Shown here: piece after piece, positions 27,306-37,452 of the stretch
How the letters are laid out: each line of letters opens with the position of its first letter
Numbering within the stretch: the first letter of the stretch is position 1
Assembly (NCBI RefSeq): GCF_000834655.1
Contig: NZ_JXQQ01000033.1
Span: forward strand, 1-64,000
Reading direction: 5' to 3'
Origin: Variovorax paradoxus
Lineage (GTDB): Bacteria > Pseudomonadota > Gammaproteobacteria > Burkholderiales > Burkholderiaceae_C
DNA: 64,000 nt
Program-made: the position numbers and the translations under genes
The notes under the pieces: generated by a model
The model's input: only the letters and a program-made list of their open reading frames with translations
Database searches by the model: none
Told to the model about the DNA's origin: nothing

Positions 27306-28817
27306 TCAGGGCGGGCAGGGGCGTGCCAGTGCGGCGCCCGGACGCGTCAGCTTGCTCGTGCCGCCTTCATCCAGCGTGCCCAGCGGGCGCGTGAACGTGC
27401 AGCCGTAGGTGGGCGCCGCCACCGTCGCAGCCGTGACCACGTCGTCGCCCGCCGGCTTCACGCCGTCGCGCTCCCACTTGATCATTGCGTCGAAGGCCTC
27501 GACCTGCTCGGCGATGGTGAAGTCGCAATGCGAGATGCCGCGAACCGCGCGCTGCACCAGCCAGTCGCTGTTGCCCTTGGCCGCCACGCGCTTGTTGTAG
27601 ATCTGTTCCATGCTGAAGGGCACGTACAGGTCGCCCAGCGTGTGCAGCGTGACTACCGGGATCTTGAACTCGCCGTTGGCCTTGGGAATCCAGCGCAGCC
27701 CGTCCCTGCGCAGGCGGTTGGCGTCGGCGGCCGCGGTGAGCTTGATGACCGAGCCGTTCAGCGCCGTCGAGCCCGGCACGTCGCCGTCGATCGTGTAGGT
27801 GAAGCGGTTGGTGTCCAGCGTGTTCCTGTTCAGGATGCCGTTGACCGTGCCGTCGCTGCCGAAAACGCCCCACACCGCGGCGAACGAACCGCCGGCCGAG
27901 AGGCCGAGGTCGAACATCGGGCGCTCGCCACCGGTCAGGTTCTTCACCACCGAGGCGAATTTCAGGCCTGTGGCCGTGGGTGCGGAAGGGAAGGTGGTGA
28001 ACAGCGTGCTGGTGACCTGCGCGGAGATGTCCGACCAGTTCGGCGTCGGGTATTTGGGCAGGCCAGCCAGCGCCTGCGCCGTGACCTGCGCGCCGGCGAA
28101 GTAGTCGAACAGCTCCGTGTCGCCGACCACGCCGCACATCGGCACCGCGCCGTTGTACTTCACCTTGTGGTTGGCAGTCGCGAAGGCTTCGTCCTCGATC
28201 GCCGCTGCGGTGATGTGGCCGCCCATCGAGTGGCCGGTGATGTAGGTCTTGGTCGGCGCGGCGAGTTCGCGGCCGTTGGCCTTGGCGATCTTGTTGAACT
28301 CCAGCGCCAGTGCGTTGGTGTCTTCGACACCGACGCGCACGTCGTAGAAGTTCTTGCTGTAGCTCGATGCGGCCCAGGCGTAGCCGTTCTGGATCAGGTA
28401 GCGGCGGATCGACGGATCGGTAACCGACAGCACGTTGGTCTCGCCCGCATAGCCGTGCGCATACATCACGAGCTTGCCGTTCCAGTTGGCCGGCACTTCG
28501 ACGTGGTACTGGGCGCCGCCCAGCACGCCGGCCCAGCGGCTGGTGGTGGTGTTGTCGACCGTGTCGCTCGCGTCGCTGGCGAGTGCCGCGAAGGTGGTGG
28601 CCGCGGGGTTGGCGGGCGCAAAGGAATTGCGGGTGTCCTGCACACGCGTTTCTTCGGGCGCGGGCGGCGGTGCGGGCGGCGGCGGGGCCGGTGGCGCGGG
28701 TGCGGGAGCCGGCGGCAGGGGCGTGAAGGCAAAGCCGTTGCCACCGCCTCCACCGCCGCAGGATGCGACGGCGAGGCTGGCTGCAAGGGCAAGAAGTGTC
28801 AGGCGCGCGGAATGCAT
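27306..28817 (-). CDS. Alpha/beta-hydrolase lipoprotein
   Basis: A 503-aa secreted lipoprotein. The lipobox LAVASC puts the lipidated cysteine at Cys20, followed by a run of Gly and a Pro/Ala-rich linker (about 33-54). The hydrolase domain has the nucleophile elbow GHSMGGH with Ser197, and an HG oxyanion motif at MYAHGYAG. A conserved-looking GISHCDF near the C-terminus probably carries the catalytic His. Several cysteines may form disulfides. It is likely an outer-membrane or surface esterase; polyester or lipid substrates are possible but unproven. Confidence 0.8.
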   Translation of the reverse strand: MHSARLTLLALAASLAVASCGGGGGGNGFAFTPLPPAPAPAPPAPPPPAPPPAPEETRVQDTRNSFAPANPAATTFAALASDASDTVDNTTTSRWAGVLGGAQYHVEVPANWNGKLVMYAHGYAGETNVLSVTDPSIRRYLIQNGYAWAASSYSKNFYDVRVGVEDTNALALEFNKIAKANGRELAAPTKTYITGHSMGGHITAAAIEDEAFATANHKVKYNGAVPMCGVVGDTELFDYFAGAQVTAQALAGLPKYPTPNWSDISAQVTSTLFTTFPSAPTATGLKFASVVKNLTGGERPMFDLGLSAGGSFAAVWGVFGSDGTVNGILNRNTLDTNRFTYTIDGDVPGSTALNGSVIKLTAAADANRLRRDGLRWIPKANGEFKIPVVTLHTLGDLYVPFSMEQIYNKRVAAKGNSDWLVQRAVRGISHCDFTIAEQVEAFDAMIKWERDGVKPAGDDVVTAATVAAPTYGCTFTRPLGTLDEGGTSKLTRPGAALARPCPP

Positions 28818-29014
28818 GGGATGTCTCGCTCCGTTCTTATGGGTTCTTGGTTGGGAAGATCACCGGCGCAGCGCTGTCCGGCGGCCATGGAGAACGACCG
28901 TGCTATTTCGCTGGACCGGCGGCGCAGCGTAGGGGCGTTGCCAGGCACGTCGGCCCGGGGTTTCCCGTACCTGCTATCTCCTGCGCGACACCGGCGCAGA
29001 ACCTCGCGGAGAGA

Positions 29015-29914
29015 TCAGCCCTTGCGGCGCGTGACCACCACCGTGGCGTCCAGGCCTTCATAAGCCTCGGCATCCCCATACCAGCTGCCCGAGATCGGCG
29101 CCGCCTGCGCCGGGTCGCGCGTGACGCCCACGCGGATGAGCTGCCCGCTGCCCATGAGGTTGTTCGTGGGGTCGAACGCCAGCCAGCCGATGCCCGGCAG
29201 GTACGCCTGGAGCCAGGCGTGCGTGGTGCCCGCGCCGGTCATCGATTCGCCGGGCACTTGCGCCGCGCGGTCGAGCGCGGCGTCGTAGAGGTAGCCCGAG
29301 ACGAAGCGCGTCGCGATGCCCAGGCGCCGCGCGGCCTCCATCATCAGCAGCGCGTAGTCGCGGCAGCTGCCGCTGCCCAGCGCGAGCGTGGCCAGCGGGG
29401 TCTGCGTGCCTTCCTCGTCGCGCGCCTTGTATTCGAGGCTCTGCCCGATGTGCGCGTTCATGCGCGCGAGCACCTCGCGCGTGTTGTTGGGCTTGTCGGT
29501 GTGCAGGAACTGGTGGGCCCAGCGGATCAGCGTGCCGCTGGCGTCGTCTTCATGGTGCGGGCGCAGGTAGTGCTCCAGGTCCAGGCGCTCCTGCACCGAG
29601 TAGGCAAAGGGCAGGAACTCGGCGGCCGGGTCGAGTGCGAGCTGGTCCTGTTGCGCTGGCACGTGCTCGATGGTGAAGGAGCACACGATGCGCAGCTCGG
29701 TCGCTTCGCCCATCGGCTGCACCAGCGCGACGGAGTTGGAATGCGGGTCTTGAATCAGCCGCGTGAAGGCCTGCGGGCTCACCTGCAGGTCGGTGGCGAG
29801 CACGCGCAGGTCGTGGCTGTCGCGGGGCCGGAACATCACCCGGTGCAGGCCGAAGGTGACCGGCTTGTTGTAGCGGTAGATGGTGGTGTGCGTGATGTCG
29901 TACTGGATGGCCAT
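29015..29914 (-). CDS. Transglutaminase-like cysteine protease family protein
   Basis: A 299-aa protein with an N-terminal bacterial transglutaminase-like domain (MAIQYDITHTTIYRYNKPV) and the catalytic domain. The triad can be placed: Cys184 in LGSGSCRDYA, His232 in TTHAWLQAYLPG and Asp248 in AFDPTNNLMG. Such proteins occur throughout the Burkholderiales and are thought to cleave or modify proteins or peptides. No signal peptide. The start is the ATG at 29914; an upstream open extension lacks family similarity. About 195 nt of featureless sequence separates it from each neighbour. Confidence 0.88.
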   Translation of the reverse strand: MAIQYDITHTTIYRYNKPVTFGLHRVMFRPRDSHDLRVLATDLQVSPQAFTRLIQDPHSNSVALVQPMGEATELRIVCSFTIEHVPAQQDQLALDPAAEFLPFAYSVQERLDLEHYLRPHHEDDASGTLIRWAHQFLHTDKPNNTREVLARMNAHIGQSLEYKARDEEGTQTPLATLALGSGSCRDYALLMMEAARRLGIATRFVSGYLYDAALDRAAQVPGESMTGAGTTHAWLQAYLPGIGWLAFDPTNNLMGSGQLIRVGVTRDPAQAAPISGSWYGDAEAYEGLDATVVVTRRKG

Positions 29915-30109
29915 GGGGCATTCTCGTGCGTTCGCGGGGCGCGCAGTGAGCTGTTCTTGTGGGCGAATGCCGCGGAATCGGCGCTCGCTGGATCGGCGGC
30001 TACAAAGGTGGTGATGTCCGAAGTGGTGCGCACCTGTGTGGACAACCGGACCGACCACCTGCTGGCCCCCTCGCGCCACGCCGGCGCGTGGCCTCCACCA
30101 GCGGATCGC

Positions 30110-31942
30110 TCAGAGCCGCTGCGTGCCGAGCGCCTTGGCCAGCGTGGCGGGCAAGGGCAGCGGTTCGCCATGCCACTGCGCGGCCAGCAGTTCGGCGCAC
30201 AGGGCCGCGAAGCTGAGGCCGCGTGAACCCAATGCGGTGCAGGCCCAGAGGCCGCTCGCCGCTTCGTCCAGCGGGCCGACCAGCGGCCGGCGGTCGCCCG
30301 AGGCGCAGCGCACGCCGACCCAGGTGTTCACTTCGCCGCGCTCGAAGGCCGGCGCCAACGCCGCGGCGGTGGTGGGGTGCAAGCGGGCGAGGCGGTCGCG
30401 GTTCGAGGCGCTGTCGGCGGCGCTCGGGGCGAGGTCCGTGCTGTCGCGATCGAACGTGGCGCCTGCGAGCCAGAGCGGGGCGCCGTCGGCATCGGGCACC
30501 TGCGCGATCAGATGGCCGTCGCCGTTGAGCGGGGTGACCGGGAGCCCCGCCATCCGGCCCCACGCGACCTGGCCGCGCACCGGCTGCAGCGGCAGCTTCG
30601 GCGCGAAGCGGCCCGATTCGAAGCCCGCCGCGACTACCACGCGGTCTGCTGCGATCAACAGCCGGTCCGCCGCGTCGAACAGCTGCCAGCAGTCGGCGCC
30701 TTGCGTCGCTCGTGCCACGGACGCATTGCCGCGGAATTCGACGTCCGGCTCCCGCAGCCAGGCCTCGATCAACCGCGACGGGCGCACCCAGCCGGCCCGG
30801 GCGTGCCAGAGCGCGGGCGCATCGGCCGGCAGGCCGGTTGCCGTCAGCTGCGCGGCATTGGCGGGCCAGGATTCGTTCGGGCCGCTGTCGCTCCAGCCGG
30901 CAGGCACGCGTGTGTCGCCCTCGGGCCGGCGCTCCAGCACGCCGCTGGCGCGCCAGTCGCGGCCTTCTTCGAGCAGGCGCTGCAGTTCGAGCCAGGTGGC
31001 ACGGATGCCCGCGCGCGTGAGGCGCGAGAGCAGGGCGTCGTCGGGGGACACATGGGGTGCCAGCACGCCGACCGGCAGGCCGGAGGCGCCCGAGGCAGGT
31101 CGCGAGGCTGCATCGAGCACCGTGACCTGCCACCCGCGCCGCGCCAGGCTCGCCGCCACGGCCGCACCTGCGAGGCCGGCGCCGATCACGGCGCACCGGC
31201 CCGGCAACTCGATCCGCGCGGGCGCGGGGCCGCGGCGCCGCACCGTCCAGGCCGGCGCGAACACGCCGCCGAGGCAATCGCGCTTGGGCGGCAGGCCGGC
31301 GCGTCGCTCGAGCTGGAAACCGTTCTGCGAAAGGGCGTCCCGCACCGCGCGGGCGTAGGTCCAAGTGGCAAGGCCGGTGCCTTGCCGGGCGAATCGCGAC
31401 ACCGCCTTCAGGGTATCGGGCGACCACATCGCCGGGTTCTGCTGCGGGCTGAAGCCGTCGAGAAAGAGGCTGTCGGCCTCGAAGCGCTGGGCGCGCAGCA
31501 TGGCCTGCACGTCGCCGATGCACAGCGTGAGCAGCACGCGGCCTTCGTCGAAGGCGAGCCGGTGAAAGCCCGGCAGCAGCCCATGCCACTGCGCGACCAG
31601 TTCCCGGGCCAGCGACGCCAGTTCCGGATACGCCTCGGCCGCCCGCAGGAGATCGCCGGCACCGACTGGATGCGCTTCGACCGAGACGAAGTGCAGCATC
31701 CGCGGCTTGCTCGCATCCGAGCGCCACGCCTGCCAGGTTGTCAGGAAATTGAGGCCCAGGCCGAAGCCGGTTTCGAGAATCCGCCATTGCGGTTGCCCGG
31801 CCCAGGCTTGCGGCAGGCCGCAGCCGCCCAGGAACACATGGCGCGATTGCGCCAATGCCCCGGTTTCGGTGTGATAGATGTCGTCGAAGCGTTCGCTGCG
31901 CGGGACGCCGTCGGCGCGCCAGGCCACTGGCTCAGCGGTCAC
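30110..31942 (-). CDS. mnmC: Bifunctional tRNA mnm5s2U biosynthesis protein MnmC
   Basis: A 610-aa two-domain enzyme that finishes the mnm5s2U34 wobble modification of tRNA. Domain 1 (about 1-235) is the SAM-dependent methyltransferase with WRILETGFGLGLNFL and the DSLFLDGFSPQQNPAMW motif. Domain 2 is the FAD-dependent oxidase that removes the carboxymethyl group, with CAVIGAGLAGAAVAASLARRGW near 250. CLGGVFAPAWTVRRRG marks the linker. It acts on cmnm5s2U or nm5s2U in the cytoplasm. Its start lies 15 nt after the stop of yggX. Confidence 0.93.
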   Translation of the reverse strand: MTAEPVAWRADGVPRSERFDDIYHTETGALAQSRHVFLGGCGLPQAWAGQPQWRILETGFGLGLNFLTTWQAWRSDASKPRMLHFVSVEAHPVGAGDLLRAAEAYPELASLARELVAQWHGLLPGFHRLAFDEGRVLLTLCIGDVQAMLRAQRFEADSLFLDGFSPQQNPAMWSPDTLKAVSRFARQGTGLATWTYARAVRDALSQNGFQLERRAGLPPKRDCLGGVFAPAWTVRRRGPAPARIELPGRCAVIGAGLAGAAVAASLARRGWQVTVLDAASRPASGASGLPVGVLAPHVSPDDALLSRLTRAGIRATWLELQRLLEEGRDWRASGVLERRPEGDTRVPAGWSDSGPNESWPANAAQLTATGLPADAPALWHARAGWVRPSRLIEAWLREPDVEFRGNASVARATQGADCWQLFDAADRLLIAADRVVVAAGFESGRFAPKLPLQPVRGQVAWGRMAGLPVTPLNGDGHLIAQVPDADGAPLWLAGATFDRDSTDLAPSAADSASNRDRLARLHPTTAAALAPAFERGEVNTWVGVRCASGDRRPLVGPLDEAASGLWACTALGSRGLSFAALCAELLAAQWHGEPLPLPATLAKALGTQRL

Positions 31943-31957
31943 GGCGGGCAGCGACGT

Positions 31958-32233
31958 TCAGGCCGCTGGTGGGGGCACGTAGCCCTGGGCCACGTCGGCG
32001 CCTTCGCCGAAGAAATGCTTTTCCATCTGCCGCGCCAGGTATTGGCGGGCACGCAGATCGGCCAAGTTCAGCCGGTTTTCGTTGACCAGCATGGTCTGCT
32101 GCTTGAGCCAGGCGGCCCAGGCTTCCTTGCTGACGTTTTCCCACAGGCGCTTGCCCAGGTCGCCGGGATAGGGCGGAAAGTCGAGCCCTTCGGCCTCTTT
32201 GCCGAGCTTGATGCACTGAACCATGCGTGCCAT
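31958..32233 (-). CDS. yggX: Fe(2+)-trafficking/oxidative damage protection protein (YggX family)
   Basis: A 91-aa protein that matches the YggX family over its full length: [29 protein letters not shown], and the [16 protein letters not shown] core. The single conserved cysteine is Cys7. Homologues protect Fe-S clusters and limit iron-driven oxidation. It precedes mnmC, itself not an Fe-S enzyme, and is transcribed away from the sulfate-binding protein gene. Confidence 0.93.
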   Translation of the reverse strand: MARMVQCIKLGKEAEGLDFPPYPGDLGKRLWENVSKEAWAAWLKQQTMLVNENRLNLADLRARQYLARQMEKHFFGEGADVAQGYVPPPAA

Positions 32234-32372
32234 TTTTTTGCCTCTTGGGTGGGGTAAGCGTGTCGCTTAGTTGATTTCGCTATTTAGAACTGAAAACTTG
32301 GTCGTTCCAGTTTCTATATGTCGTATTGAGAATACGCAGCTTCATTGATATGCCTTTTTAGAGCAAGACACC
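32234..32372. promoter_or_regulatory. Divergent promoter region with a palindrome upstream of sbp
   Basis: This AT-rich 139-bp gap separates yggX and the sulfate-binding protein gene. A 15-bp palindrome CGTATT-gag-AATACG lies at 32322-32336, 36 nt before the ATG. Upstream at about 32267-32290 are TTAGTT and TTTAG words that recall CysB half-sites. Since the genes downstream assimilate sulfur, control by a CysB/SsuR-type activator is likely, but the site assignment is a guess. Confidence 0.4.
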
Positions 32373-33422
32373 ATGAGCCTTCGCCGCGACTTTATCAAGC
32401 TTTCCCTGGGTGCCGGCGTGGCCGGTGCCTTGGCCCTGTCGGCGTTGCCGGCGTTTGCCCAGGGCGCGGCCGCCGCCAAGGGCCCCGTGACGCTCCTGAA
32501 CGTGTCGTACGACCCGACCCGCGAGCTCTACGTGGACTACAACCAGGCGTTCGCCAAGTACTGGAAGGGCAAGACCGGCCAGGACGTGACGGTCAAGCAA
32601 TCGCACGGCGGCTCGGGCAAGCAGGCCCGCTCGATCATCGACGGCATCGACGCCGACGTGGCCACGCTCGCGCTGGGCGGCGACATCGATGCGCTGGTCA
32701 CGCACGGCGGCCTGGTCAAGGCTGACTGGCAAAAGCGCCTGCCGCTCAATTCGGCGCCCTACACCTCGACCATCGTGTTCCTGGTGAAGAAGGGCAACCC
32801 CAAGGGCCTGAAGGACTGGGACGACCTGGTCAAGCCGGGCGTGCAGGTGATCACCCCCAACCCCAAGACCTCGGGCGGCGCCCGCTGGAACTACCTGGCC
32901 GCATGGGAATTCGCCAAGCGCAAGTACGGCGGCGATGCCAAGGCCAAGGAATACATCGGCAACCTCTTCAAGAACGTGCCCGTGCTGGACACCGGCGCGC
33001 GCGGCTCGACCATCACATTCGTGCAGCGCGGCGTGGGCGACGTGCTCCTTGCCTGGGAAAACGAAGCCTTCCTGGCGCTGAAGGAATTCGGCCCGGACAA
33101 GTTCGAGATCGTCGTGCCGTCCATCTCCATCCTGGCCGAGCCCAGCGTGTCGGTGGTCGACAAGGTCGTGGACAAGAAGGGAACCCGCGCCGTGGCCGAG
33201 GAATACCTCAAGTACCTGTACTCCGACGAAGGCCAGGACATCGCGGGTCGCAACTTCTACCGCCCGACCTCCGAGAAGGCCAAGGCCAAGTACGACAAGC
33301 AGTTCCCCAAGCTCACGCTGGTGACCATCGACCAGGCCTTCGGCGGCTGGGCGAAGGCGGACAAGGAGCACTTCGCAGACGGTGCTTCGTTCGACCAGAT
33401 CTACACGACGAAGCAAAAGTAA
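32373..33422 (+). CDS. sbp: Sulfate ABC transporter periplasmic binding protein
   Basis: A 349-aa sulfate/thiosulfate-binding protein with a signal peptide (about 1-30, [19 protein letters not shown], possibly Tat-like RRDFIK). Diagnostic motifs are [30 protein letters not shown] and [16 protein letters not shown]. It has no adjacent permease and may deliver to CysTWA encoded at 60.8 kb, where a second binding protein (338 aa) is found. Here it heads the sulfonate gene set, immediately before a variant copy of the dispersed repeat. Confidence 0.93.
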   Translation: MSLRRDFIKLSLGAGVAGALALSALPAFAQGAAAAKGPVTLLNVSYDPTRELYVDYNQAFAKYWKGKTGQDVTVKQSHGGSGKQARSIIDGIDADVATLALGGDIDALVTHGGLVKADWQKRLPLNSAPYTSTIVFLVKKGNPKGLKDWDDLVKPGVQVITPNPKTSGGARWNYLAAWEFAKRKYGGDAKAKEYIGNLFKNVPVLDTGARGSTITFVQRGVGDVLLAWENEAFLALKEFGPDKFEIVVPSISILAEPSVSVVDKVVDKKGTRAVAEEYLKYLYSDEGQDIAGRNFYRPTSEKAKAKYDKQFPKLTLVTIDQAFGGWAKADKEHFADGASFDQIYTTKQK

Positions 33423-33510
33423 CCCCCAGGCTGCGCACTTCGTGTCGCTACCCTCACCCCCTGCACGGGGGGGCGGGCCGGCCGCTTCGGGCGGCCGTGC
33501 GCGGCGGCCC
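33423..33510 (+). repeat. Dispersed element, variant copy B
   Basis: Starts with cccccaggctgcgcacttcg immediately after the sbp stop codon and continues with a CCCCC...GGGGG hairpin. The second half differs from the other copies: it carries a ggccgcttcgggcggcc hairpin instead of the aacacc...ggtgtt one. A frame that runs through it joins in frame with the FMN reductase start at 33550. It is followed by cgcgctttttt at about 33520, which could act as a weak terminator. Confidence 0.65.
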
Positions 33511-33549
33511 CCCAGCATTCGCGCTTTTTTCATCGAAACAAGGTTTCCT

Positions 33550-34134
33550 GTGTCCGTTCTCCTGATTGCCGGCAGCCCCTCGGCCCCGTCCCGTTCCACC
33601 GCCTTGCTCGAGGCCGTGGGCGATCGGCTGGCCAAACGCAATGCCCGCATCGAGCGGCTCTATATCCGCGACCTGCCGGCGCAGGCCCTGCTGCTGGCCG
33701 AGTGGACCCATCCGGCCATCGAGCGCGCCATCGCCCAAGTGGCGGCGGCCCGCGTGATCGTGGTGGCCACGCCGGTCTACAAGGCGGCCTACAGCGGCGT
33801 GCTGAAGGTCTTTCTGGACCTGCTCGCGCAGAACGCGCTCAAGGGCAAGACCGTGCTGCCGCTGGCCACCGGCGGCAGCCCCCATCACATGCTCGCGCTC
33901 GACTACGCCCTGCGCCCCGTGCTGCAGTCGCTGGCGGCGCGCCACATCCTGCCGGGCGTCTACGCGAGCGACTCGCAGATCGCGCTCACGCCCGAGAACG
34001 CCTACCAGGTGCACAACGACCTGGCCGAGCGCCTGAACGAGGCCGTCGAGGTGCTTGCGACCGAGGGCCTGAAGCTGCCTGCAACGCACGGATTCGAGCC
34101 GGTCCCGTTCTCCCGCGTGCGATGTAGCGTCTGA
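33550..34134 (+). CDS. ssuE: NADPH-dependent FMN reductase, SsuE type
   Basis: A 194-aa flavodoxin-fold reductase that makes FMNH2 for the SsuD monooxygenase. GSPSAPSRSTALLEAVG near 8-24 is the phosphate-binding loop of the SsuE/MsuE family, and ATPVYKAAYSGVLKVFLDLL near 73-92 is the second family motif. I use the GTG at 33550 (MSVLLIAGSP); the frame is open farther upstream through the repeat, but that part is not protein-like. It starts 127 nt after sbp. Confidence 0.9.
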   Translation: MSVLLIAGSPSAPSRSTALLEAVGDRLAKRNARIERLYIRDLPAQALLLAEWTHPAIERAIAQVAAARVIVVATPVYKAAYSGVLKVFLDLLAQNALKGKTVLPLATGGSPHHMLALDYALRPVLQSLAARHILPGVYASDSQIALTPENAYQVHNDLAERLNEAVEVLATEGLKLPATHGFEPVPFSRVRCSV

Positions 34135-34254
34135 ACGCGGGGTTCTTCATAGAGCCCGGCGTCGCCAGACCCATCCCCGTCCCCGTTTTTGAAGCCGCCT
34201 GTGCGCGGCAGGGGGACAGCTTTGCCCAAAGTTTTTGCACCAAGGAATCCCCGC

Positions 34255-35289
34255 ATGAACCCCGTTGCCACCGAAGACCACGCGCTCGACGCACCGCCAC
34301 GCTCGATCTGGCAGGCGCTGCGCGATCTCGCGATCAGCACGATCGTGGTCGCCGCCGTCGCACTGATCGTGAGCTTCATCTCCGCTGCATCCGCACATGC
34401 CCAAGGCAAAGGCGAGCTGCGCATCGGCTATCAGAAATCCGCCAGCCTCTTCGTGCTGCAGAAAGCACAGGGCACGCTCGAGAAGAAGCTCGCGCCGCTG
34501 GGCTTCGGCGTGAAGTGGGTCGAGTTTCCGGCCGGCCCGCAGCTGCTCGAAGGCCTGAATGTCGGCGCGGTCGACGTGGGCTACGTCGGCGAGGCGCCGC
34601 CCATCTTCGCGCAGGCCGCAGGCGCCAAGTTCGTCTACTTCGGCTACGACCCGGCCGCGCCGCGCGCCGAGGCGATCCTGGTCACGAAAGACTCGCCGAT
34701 CAAGTCCGTCGCCGACCTGAAGGGCAAGAAGGTCGCGCTCAACAAGGGCAGCAACGTGCATTACCTGCTCGTCAAGCAGCTCGAGAAGAACGGCCTGAAG
34801 TTCTCCGACATCCAGCCCGTGTACCTCGCACCGGCCGACGGCCGCGCCGCCTTCGAGAGCAAGAACGTCGATGCGTGGGTGATCTGGGACCCGTTCCAGG
34901 CCGCCGCCGAGAAGGCCACCGGCGCCCGCGTGCTGGCGGACGGCACAGGTGGCACCACCGACGTGGTCAACAACTACCAGTTCTACCTGGGCGAACGCGG
35001 CTTCGTGAAGAACAACCCGAAGGTCATCGATGCGCTCTTCGCCGACTCGGTGGAGCAGGGCATCTGGCTCAAGAAGAACCTGCGCCAGGCGGCCGAGCAG
35101 ATCGCGCCGCTGCAGGGGCTGCCGGTCGACGTGGTCGAGCTCGCGTTGCGCCGCTACGAGTTCAACGTCAAGCCGATCACGCCCGCCGTCGCGGCCGGCC
35201 AGCAGCAGATCGCCGACACCTTCTTCGCGCTGAAGCTCATTCCCAAGCCCATCAAGGTCAGCGACGCGGTCGTCACCGCGCAGCCCTGA
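34255..35289 (+). CDS. ssuA: Aliphatic sulfonate-binding protein, SsuA paralogue 1
   Basis: A 344-aa binding protein with the SsuA motifs [53 protein letters not shown] and WVIWDPFQAAAEKATGA. Its N-terminus is unusual: about 25 hydrophilic residues (MNPVATEDHALDAPPRS) precede the hydrophobic stretch near 30-47 that ends AHAQ. This is longer than a normal signal peptide. AAGGAA lies 8 nt before the ATG. It is the first of three SsuA-like proteins in this operon. Confidence 0.92.
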   Translation: MNPVATEDHALDAPPRSIWQALRDLAISTIVVAAVALIVSFISAASAHAQGKGELRIGYQKSASLFVLQKAQGTLEKKLAPLGFGVKWVEFPAGPQLLEGLNVGAVDVGYVGEAPPIFAQAAGAKFVYFGYDPAAPRAEAILVTKDSPIKSVADLKGKKVALNKGSNVHYLLVKQLEKNGLKFSDIQPVYLAPADGRAAFESKNVDAWVIWDPFQAAAEKATGARVLADGTGGTTDVVNNYQFYLGERGFVKNNPKVIDALFADSVEQGIWLKKNLRQAAEQIAPLQGLPVDVVELALRRYEFNVKPITPAVAAGQQQIADTFFALKLIPKPIKVSDAVVTAQP

Positions 35290-35310
35290 ATCTCTTTGAA
35301 GCACTACGCC

Positions 35311-36270
35311 ATGAACCGCATTTCCATTCCCCGCCGCCGCCTGATCCAGGGCGCAGCCGCAGCCGCCATCGCGCTGCCTTCGTTCGCCTCACTCGCCCAG
35401 GCGCCCGCGCGCCAGTTCCGCATCGGCAACCAGAAGGGCACGCTCAACATCCTCAAGGGCCGCGGCACGCTGGAGAAGCGCCTCGCGCCGCTGGGCGTCA
35501 CCGTCAAATGGACCGAGTTCACCGCCGGCCCGGTGCAGCTGGAAGCGCTCAACGTCGGCTCCATCGACTTCGGCGACGTCGGCGAAGCGCCGCCCATCTT
35601 CGCGCAGGCCGCCGGCGCGCCGCTGGCCTACGTGGCCGCCACGCAGCATCGCCCGCAGACCGAGGCCGTGCTGGTGCCCAAGGGCTCGGCCATCAAGACC
35701 GTGGCCGATCTCAAGGGCAAGAAGATTGCGCTCAACAAGGGCTCGAACGTCCACTACTTCATCGTCAAGCTGTTCGAGAAGCACGGCCTCTCGTATGCGG
35801 ACCTGAACCTGGCCTACCTGCCGCCGGCCGATGCGCGCGCCGCGTTCGAAAAAGGCTCTGTAGATGCCTGGGTGATCTGGGACCCGTTCCTCGCCGCGGC
35901 CGAGAAGTCGCTCGACGCGCGCATCCTGGCCGACGCCACCGGCGTGGTGGGCAACCGCGCCTACTATTTCTCTTCGCTCGACTACGTGGCGAAGAACGCC
36001 GACGTGCTGGCCATCGCCGTTGAAGAGCTCAACAAGGTCGATGCCTGGGGCGCCGCGAACAAGGGCGACCTGGCCGCCGAGCTGGCCGCGCTGTGGGGCC
36101 TGCCGAAACCGGTGGCCGACGTCACCGTGGCGCGCACGGCCTACGGCATCACCCCGATCACCAAGGCCATCCTGGCCGAGCAGCAGAAGATCGCCGACAC
36201 CTTCTTCGAGCTGAAGCTGATCCCGAAGAAGATCAACGTGCTCGAAGCCGCCGGCGCGGGAGTCGCGTGA
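35311..36270 (+). CDS. ssuA: Aliphatic sulfonate-binding protein, SsuA paralogue 2
   Basis: A 319-aa binding protein with a Tat-like signal ([18 protein letters not shown], about 9-29). Motifs of the family are [53 protein letters not shown] and [15 protein letters not shown], close to paralogue 1. Its stop codon shares the final A with the start of ssuD (TGATG). I start at the ATG at 35311 to match the signal peptide; MKHYAMNR from 35296 is an alternative. Confidence 0.92.
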   Translation: MNRISIPRRRLIQGAAAAAIALPSFASLAQAPARQFRIGNQKGTLNILKGRGTLEKRLAPLGVTVKWTEFTAGPVQLEALNVGSIDFGDVGEAPPIFAQAAGAPLAYVAATQHRPQTEAVLVPKGSAIKTVADLKGKKIALNKGSNVHYFIVKLFEKHGLSYADLNLAYLPPADARAAFEKGSVDAWVIWDPFLAAAEKSLDARILADATGVVGNRAYYFSSLDYVAKNADVLAIAVEELNKVDAWGAANKGDLAAELAALWGLPKPVADVTVARTAYGITPITKAILAEQQKIADTFFELKLIPKKINVLEAAGAGVA

Positions 36271-37439
36271 TGCAGATCTTCTGGTTCCTTCCCTCGCACG
36301 GCGACAGCCGCTACCTCGGCACCAGCGAGGGGGCGCGCCCCGTCGACCTGGCCTACCTGCAGCAGATCGCGGGCGCGGCCGACAACCTCGGCTACGAAGG
36401 CGTGCTGATTCCCACCGGCCGCTCGTGCGAGGACCCGTGGGTGATCGCCTCCAGCCTGATCGGCTCGACCAGGAATCTCAAGTTCCTGGTGGCCGTGCGT
36501 CCGGGGCTGCACCAGCCCAGCCTGGCCGCGCGCATGGCTGCGACCTTCGACCGGCTCTCGGGCGGTCGGCTGCTCGTGAACCTCGTGACGGGCGGCGACC
36601 AGGCCGAGCTCGAAGGCGATGGCGTGTACCTGGACCACGCCTCGCGCTATGAGCAGTCGGCCGAGTTCATCCGCATCTGGCGCGAGATCCTCACGCGCAG
36701 CCACGACGGCCAGGGCTACGACTTCGAAGGCAAGCACCTGAGCGTGAAGGGCGCCAAGCTGCTGTATCCGCCGGTGCAGACGCCATACCCGCCGGTGTGG
36801 TTCGGTGGCTCTTCGGCAGCCGCACACGACCTCGCCGCCGAGCAGGTCGATGCGTACCTCACGTGGGGCGAGCCGCCCGCCGAAGTCGCCAGGAAGATCG
36901 CCGATGTGCGCGCCCGTGCCGAGAAGCAGGGCCGCCGCGTCGAGTTCGGCATCCGCCTGCACGTGATCGTGCGCGAGACCGAAGACGCCGCCTGGAAGGC
37001 CGCCGAGGAACTGATCAGCCGCGTGGACGACGACACCGTCATCCGCGCCCAGGCCGCGTTCGCGCGCATGGATTCCGAAGGCCAGCGCCGCATGGCCGCT
37101 TTGCATGCGGGCGGTGCGAAGCGCTCGCGCGCCGAGCTGGAGATTTCGCCGAACCTGTGGGCCGGCGTGGGTCTCGTGCGCGGTGGCGCGGGCACGGCGC
37201 TCGTGGGCGATGCGACGACCGTTGCCGCGCGCATCGAGGAGTACGCGGCGCTCGGCCTGGACAAATTCATTCTCTCGGGCTACCCGCACCTCGAAGAGGC
37301 GTACCGCTTCGCCGAGCTGGTGTTCCCGCTGCTCTCGCGCACGGCGAAGAAGCAGCTGGCGGGCGGTTCGCTGAGCGGGCCGTTCGGGGAAGTCGTCGCC
37401 AATCTCGATGCGCCCTCGCGCCTCGTGTCGCAAAGCTGA
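36270..37439 (+). CDS. ssuD: FMNH2-dependent alkanesulfonate monooxygenase
   Basis: A 389-aa bacterial-luciferase-family monooxygenase. It releases sulfite from alkanesulfonates using FMNH2 from SsuE. It begins [21 protein letters not shown] and carries [15 protein letters not shown], with the Cys54-like cysteine, and [16 protein letters not shown] and [17 protein letters not shown]. Length and motifs fit SsuD throughout. The start overlaps the ssuA2 stop by 1 nt, so the two are translationally coupled. Confidence 0.95.
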   Translation: MQIFWFLPSHGDSRYLGTSEGARPVDLAYLQQIAGAADNLGYEGVLIPTGRSCEDPWVIASSLIGSTRNLKFLVAVRPGLHQPSLAARMAATFDRLSGGRLLVNLVTGGDQAELEGDGVYLDHASRYEQSAEFIRIWREILTRSHDGQGYDFEGKHLSVKGAKLLYPPVQTPYPPVWFGGSSAAAHDLAAEQVDAYLTWGEPPAEVARKIADVRARAEKQGRRVEFGIRLHVIVRETEDAAWKAAEELISRVDDDTVIRAQAAFARMDSEGQRRMAALHAGGAKRSRAELEISPNLWAGVGLVRGGAGTALVGDATTVAARIEEYAALGLDKFILSGYPHLEEAYRFAELVFPLLSRTAKKQLAGGSLSGPFGEVVANLDAPSRLVSQS

Positions 37440-37452
37440 ACAAGGAATCCCC

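Noticed and set aside
32345..32725. An alternative frame overlapping the 5' part of sbp at 32 kb
   Set aside because: Out-of-frame reading; the sbp frame has a signal peptide and all binding motifs.
33382..33549. N-terminal extension of the FMN reductase through repeat copy B
   Set aside because: The translated repeat is low-complexity and unlike any SsuE; the GTG at 33550 gives the normal N-terminus. The open frame is noted under the repeat.
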